Virus record (IMG/VR): IMGVR_UViG_3300032561_000141
Location: 1-22,691 of that record
DNA length: 22,691 nucleotides
Reading direction: 5' to 3' (one strand)
From: a virus
In this document: positions 21,941 to 22,691 of the stretch, piece after piece
Layout: every line of letters begins with the position of its first letter
Position numbering within the stretch: the first letter of the stretch is position 1
Made by a program: the position numbers and the translations under genes
The notes under the pieces: model-generated
Database searches by the model: none
What the model was told of the DNA's origin: nothing
What the model saw: the letters and a program-made list of their open reading frames with translations, nothing else

Positions 21941-22202
21941 CGTTGTAACTTTCCTTACTCATACGACTCATACGAACAGCGGGATGAAAGTCCGGCTTCT
22001 GACCTGAACTAACTGATTGTTCATAGGCACTGCCAAGTTCTTCAATGTGACTGCTGTGATGTGGAACAGATTTTTTAGCCTCAGCTGTGTGTCGTTCGCT
22101 ATAGGCAATGGCCACTGCTTGTTTTTGTGGTCGTCCAGCTGCCATTTCGGTCCGAACATTTTCACCAAAGGCTTTAGGGCTGGTAGATTTAATTAGAGGC
22201 AT
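21933..22202 (-). CDS. Small phage protein with RPQKQAVAIAYS motif
   Basis: An 89-aa protein (MPLIKSTSPKAFGENVRTEM...). The segment FGENVRTEMAAGRPQKQAVAIAYSERHTAE matches a motif I have seen in small conserved phage and phage-like proteins (A-x-G-[KR]-[PS]-x-[KR]QA[VI]A[IL]A), where it is thought to form a basic helix; the family function is unknown. The C-terminal DFHPAVRM is shared with the next gene. AAGGACAACGAG precedes the ATG, and a CTAAATAA motif 20 bases before it gives a short leader. It is the first gene after the terminase-small-like gene. Confidence 0.65.
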   Translation of the reverse strand: MPLIKSTSPKAFGENVRTEMAAGRPQKQAVAIAYSERHTAEAKKSVPHHSSHIEELGSAYEQSVSSGQKPDFHPAVRMSRMSKESYNDE

Positions 22203-22222
22203 CTCGTTGTCCTTGTTGTTGT

Positions 22223-22230
22223 TTATTTAG
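22223..22230 (-). promoter_or_regulatory. CTAAATAA late-promoter-like motif upstream of 21933-22202
   Basis: CTAAATAA at 22230-22223; it includes the TAA stop of the terminase-small-like gene. It lies 20 nt before ATG 22202, with AAGGA in between. Inferred promoter, same core as the other sites. Confidence 0.5.
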
Positions 22231-22576
22231 TCGAACTATCACCAGTCAATCTGGCCACTGCTTCTATAAAGGCCTGTTGTTTAGCTTCTACTGTGTCAGC
22301 AGAATCTTTTACTTCAACTTGATTCAATGTTGCTGCCACTTTGTTTAATATGAGATTGTGATACTTGGCAGCTAATTGTCGATCCGTGTTACGTGCTTCA
22401 ATAAAGTCTTCGGCCAACAATTCTACATAAGGTCTGCCATTGGCACGTGTTTGAACTGCTTGTAACAGTCCTTCTATGGTCACACGATCCACTGTGCCTT
22501 TGGGTCTGCCGGCTCCGGGTCTTGCACCACCACGGCCTGGTCCTTTTTGTGCTGGAATTTTTTCTGAATCTTTCAT
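22223..22576 (-). CDS. Putative terminase small subunit-like DNA-binding protein
   Basis: A 117-aa protein. I place the start at ATG 22576 (MKDSEKIPAQKGPGRGGARP): an earlier in-frame start at 22663 would put the strong intrinsic terminator inside the gene. The segment GPGRGGARPGAGRPKGTVDR is characteristic of N-termini of small terminase and related phage DNA-binding proteins. The rest is helical (VTIEGLLQAVQTRANG, VELLAEDFIEARNTDRQLAA, VEAKQQAFIEAVARLTG). The small subunit recognises phage DNA and recruits TerL, though here TerL is about 4 kb downstream, so a different DNA-binding role is possible. No Shine-Dalgarno sequence; CTAAATAA sits four bases before ATG. The stop is in another CTAAATAA. 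Confidence 0.6.
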   Translation of the reverse strand: MKDSEKIPAQKGPGRGGARPGAGRPKGTVDRVTIEGLLQAVQTRANGRPYVELLAEDFIEARNTDRQLAAKYHNLILNKVAATLNQVEVKDSADTVEAKQQAFIEAVARLTGDSSTK

Positions 22577-22580
22577 ATAC

Positions 22581-22588
22581 TTATTTAG
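22581..22588 (-). promoter_or_regulatory. CTAAATAA late-promoter-like motif, 4 nt before ATG 22576
   Basis: CTAAATAA at 22588-22581, right after the T-tract of the terminator, and 4 nt before the ATG of the terminase-small-like gene. If transcription began 5-7 nt downstream, as in T4 late promoters, the mRNA would start at or next to the ATG. Inference from one sequence. Confidence 0.55.
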
Positions 22589-22593
22589 TATCG

Positions 22594-22624
22594 AGAAAAA
22601 AAACCCACCTTTTTGGAGTGGGTT
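22594..22624 (-). terminator. Intrinsic terminator upstream of the terminase-small-like gene
   Basis: Arms 22602-22608 and 22618-22624 (AACCCAC/GTGGGTT on opposite sides) form 7 bp plus one or two more with a bulge, loop about 9 bases, followed on the minus strand by a run of eight T. It would end transcription from the gene to the right. Confidence 0.85.
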
Positions 22625-22659
22625 AAGGATAAGACAATTGTTTTTATTATTATAGTTAT

Positions 22660-22691
22660 TCAAACTCGTCGTTCGTAATATTCACGCACTA
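22660..22691 (-). CDS. Possible C-terminal end of an upstream gene, partial
   Basis: The frame with stop TGA at 22662-22660 reads VREYYERRV and is open to the right edge; one other frame is closed by TAG at the very end. Too short to name. The terminator 36 bases downstream supports a gene ending here. Confidence 0.3.
   Translation of the reverse strand, partial: VREYYERRV

Noticed and set aside
22577-22663. Earlier start (22663) for the terminase-small-like gene
   Set aside because: It would translate through a strong intrinsic terminator; the leader codes a low-complexity N/K-rich run and the GARPGAGRPKG domain begins just after ATG 22576.
1-22691. tRNA, rRNA, integrase or insertion sequence
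   Set aside because: I looked for tRNA-like folds, transposase or integrase motifs and terminal inverted repeats and saw none.

Overview
The window is a tailed-phage late region. Every gene I can support lies on the minus strand and reads from right to left, with almost no non-coding DNA and many 1-4 base stop/start overlaps. Large terminase, portal, scaffold and a major capsid protein that looks like the SU10/phiEco32 (DUF5309-type) family are followed by an adaptor-like protein, a hub-like protein and several long repeat-rich fibre proteins. I see no tape measure, tube or sheath gene between capsid and fibres, so a short-tailed (podovirus-like) virion is the best reading. Several tail-region proteins resemble families I know from aquatic cyanophages and pelagic phages (the protein at 5510-5860, the small beta protein at 6820-7152, the GN-repeat fibre). 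An uncultured aquatic phage is therefore likely. The host cannot be named from this sequence. GC is roughly 40 percent.

Layout in transcription order. (1) 22691-22577: possible tail of an upstream gene, a strong intrinsic terminator and a promoter-like motif. (2) 22576-20349: a terminase-small-subunit-like protein and six small, charged, disordered or histidine-rich proteins, including one beta-type virion-like protein. (3) 20278-18435: an unrecognised 260-aa protein, an Fe/Mn superoxide dismutase homologue with all four metal ligands, a helical 102-aa protein, and an 84-aa DNA methyltransferase remnant missing its whole middle. (4) 18424-12852: TerL, a 40-aa protein, portal, a 119-aa protein and scaffold. 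(5) 12804-11641: major capsid protein, with a T4-late-type TATAAATA box in front and a 10-bp-stem terminator behind. (6) 11546-5510: a 193-aa protein, adaptor-like protein, a 1013-aa GN-repeat fibre, a small beta protein, a glycine-rich adhesin-like protein and a cyanophage-type protein. (7) 5505-1: hub/nozzle-like protein, a hexapeptide-repeat fibre, a tail-assembly-chaperone-like protein and a low-complexity protein that runs off the left edge.

The regulatory signal that stands out is a repeated octamer CTAAATAA (minus strand) upstream of four genes, plus an exact TATAAATA upstream of the capsid gene. All five share the core TAAATA and resemble the T4 late promoter. Two copies follow intrinsic terminators and sit exactly 4 nt before an ATG that has no Shine-Dalgarno sequence, which suggests leaderless late transcripts. 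The most unusual gene content is the SOD homologue and the internally deleted methyltransferase, both placed just ahead of TerL.
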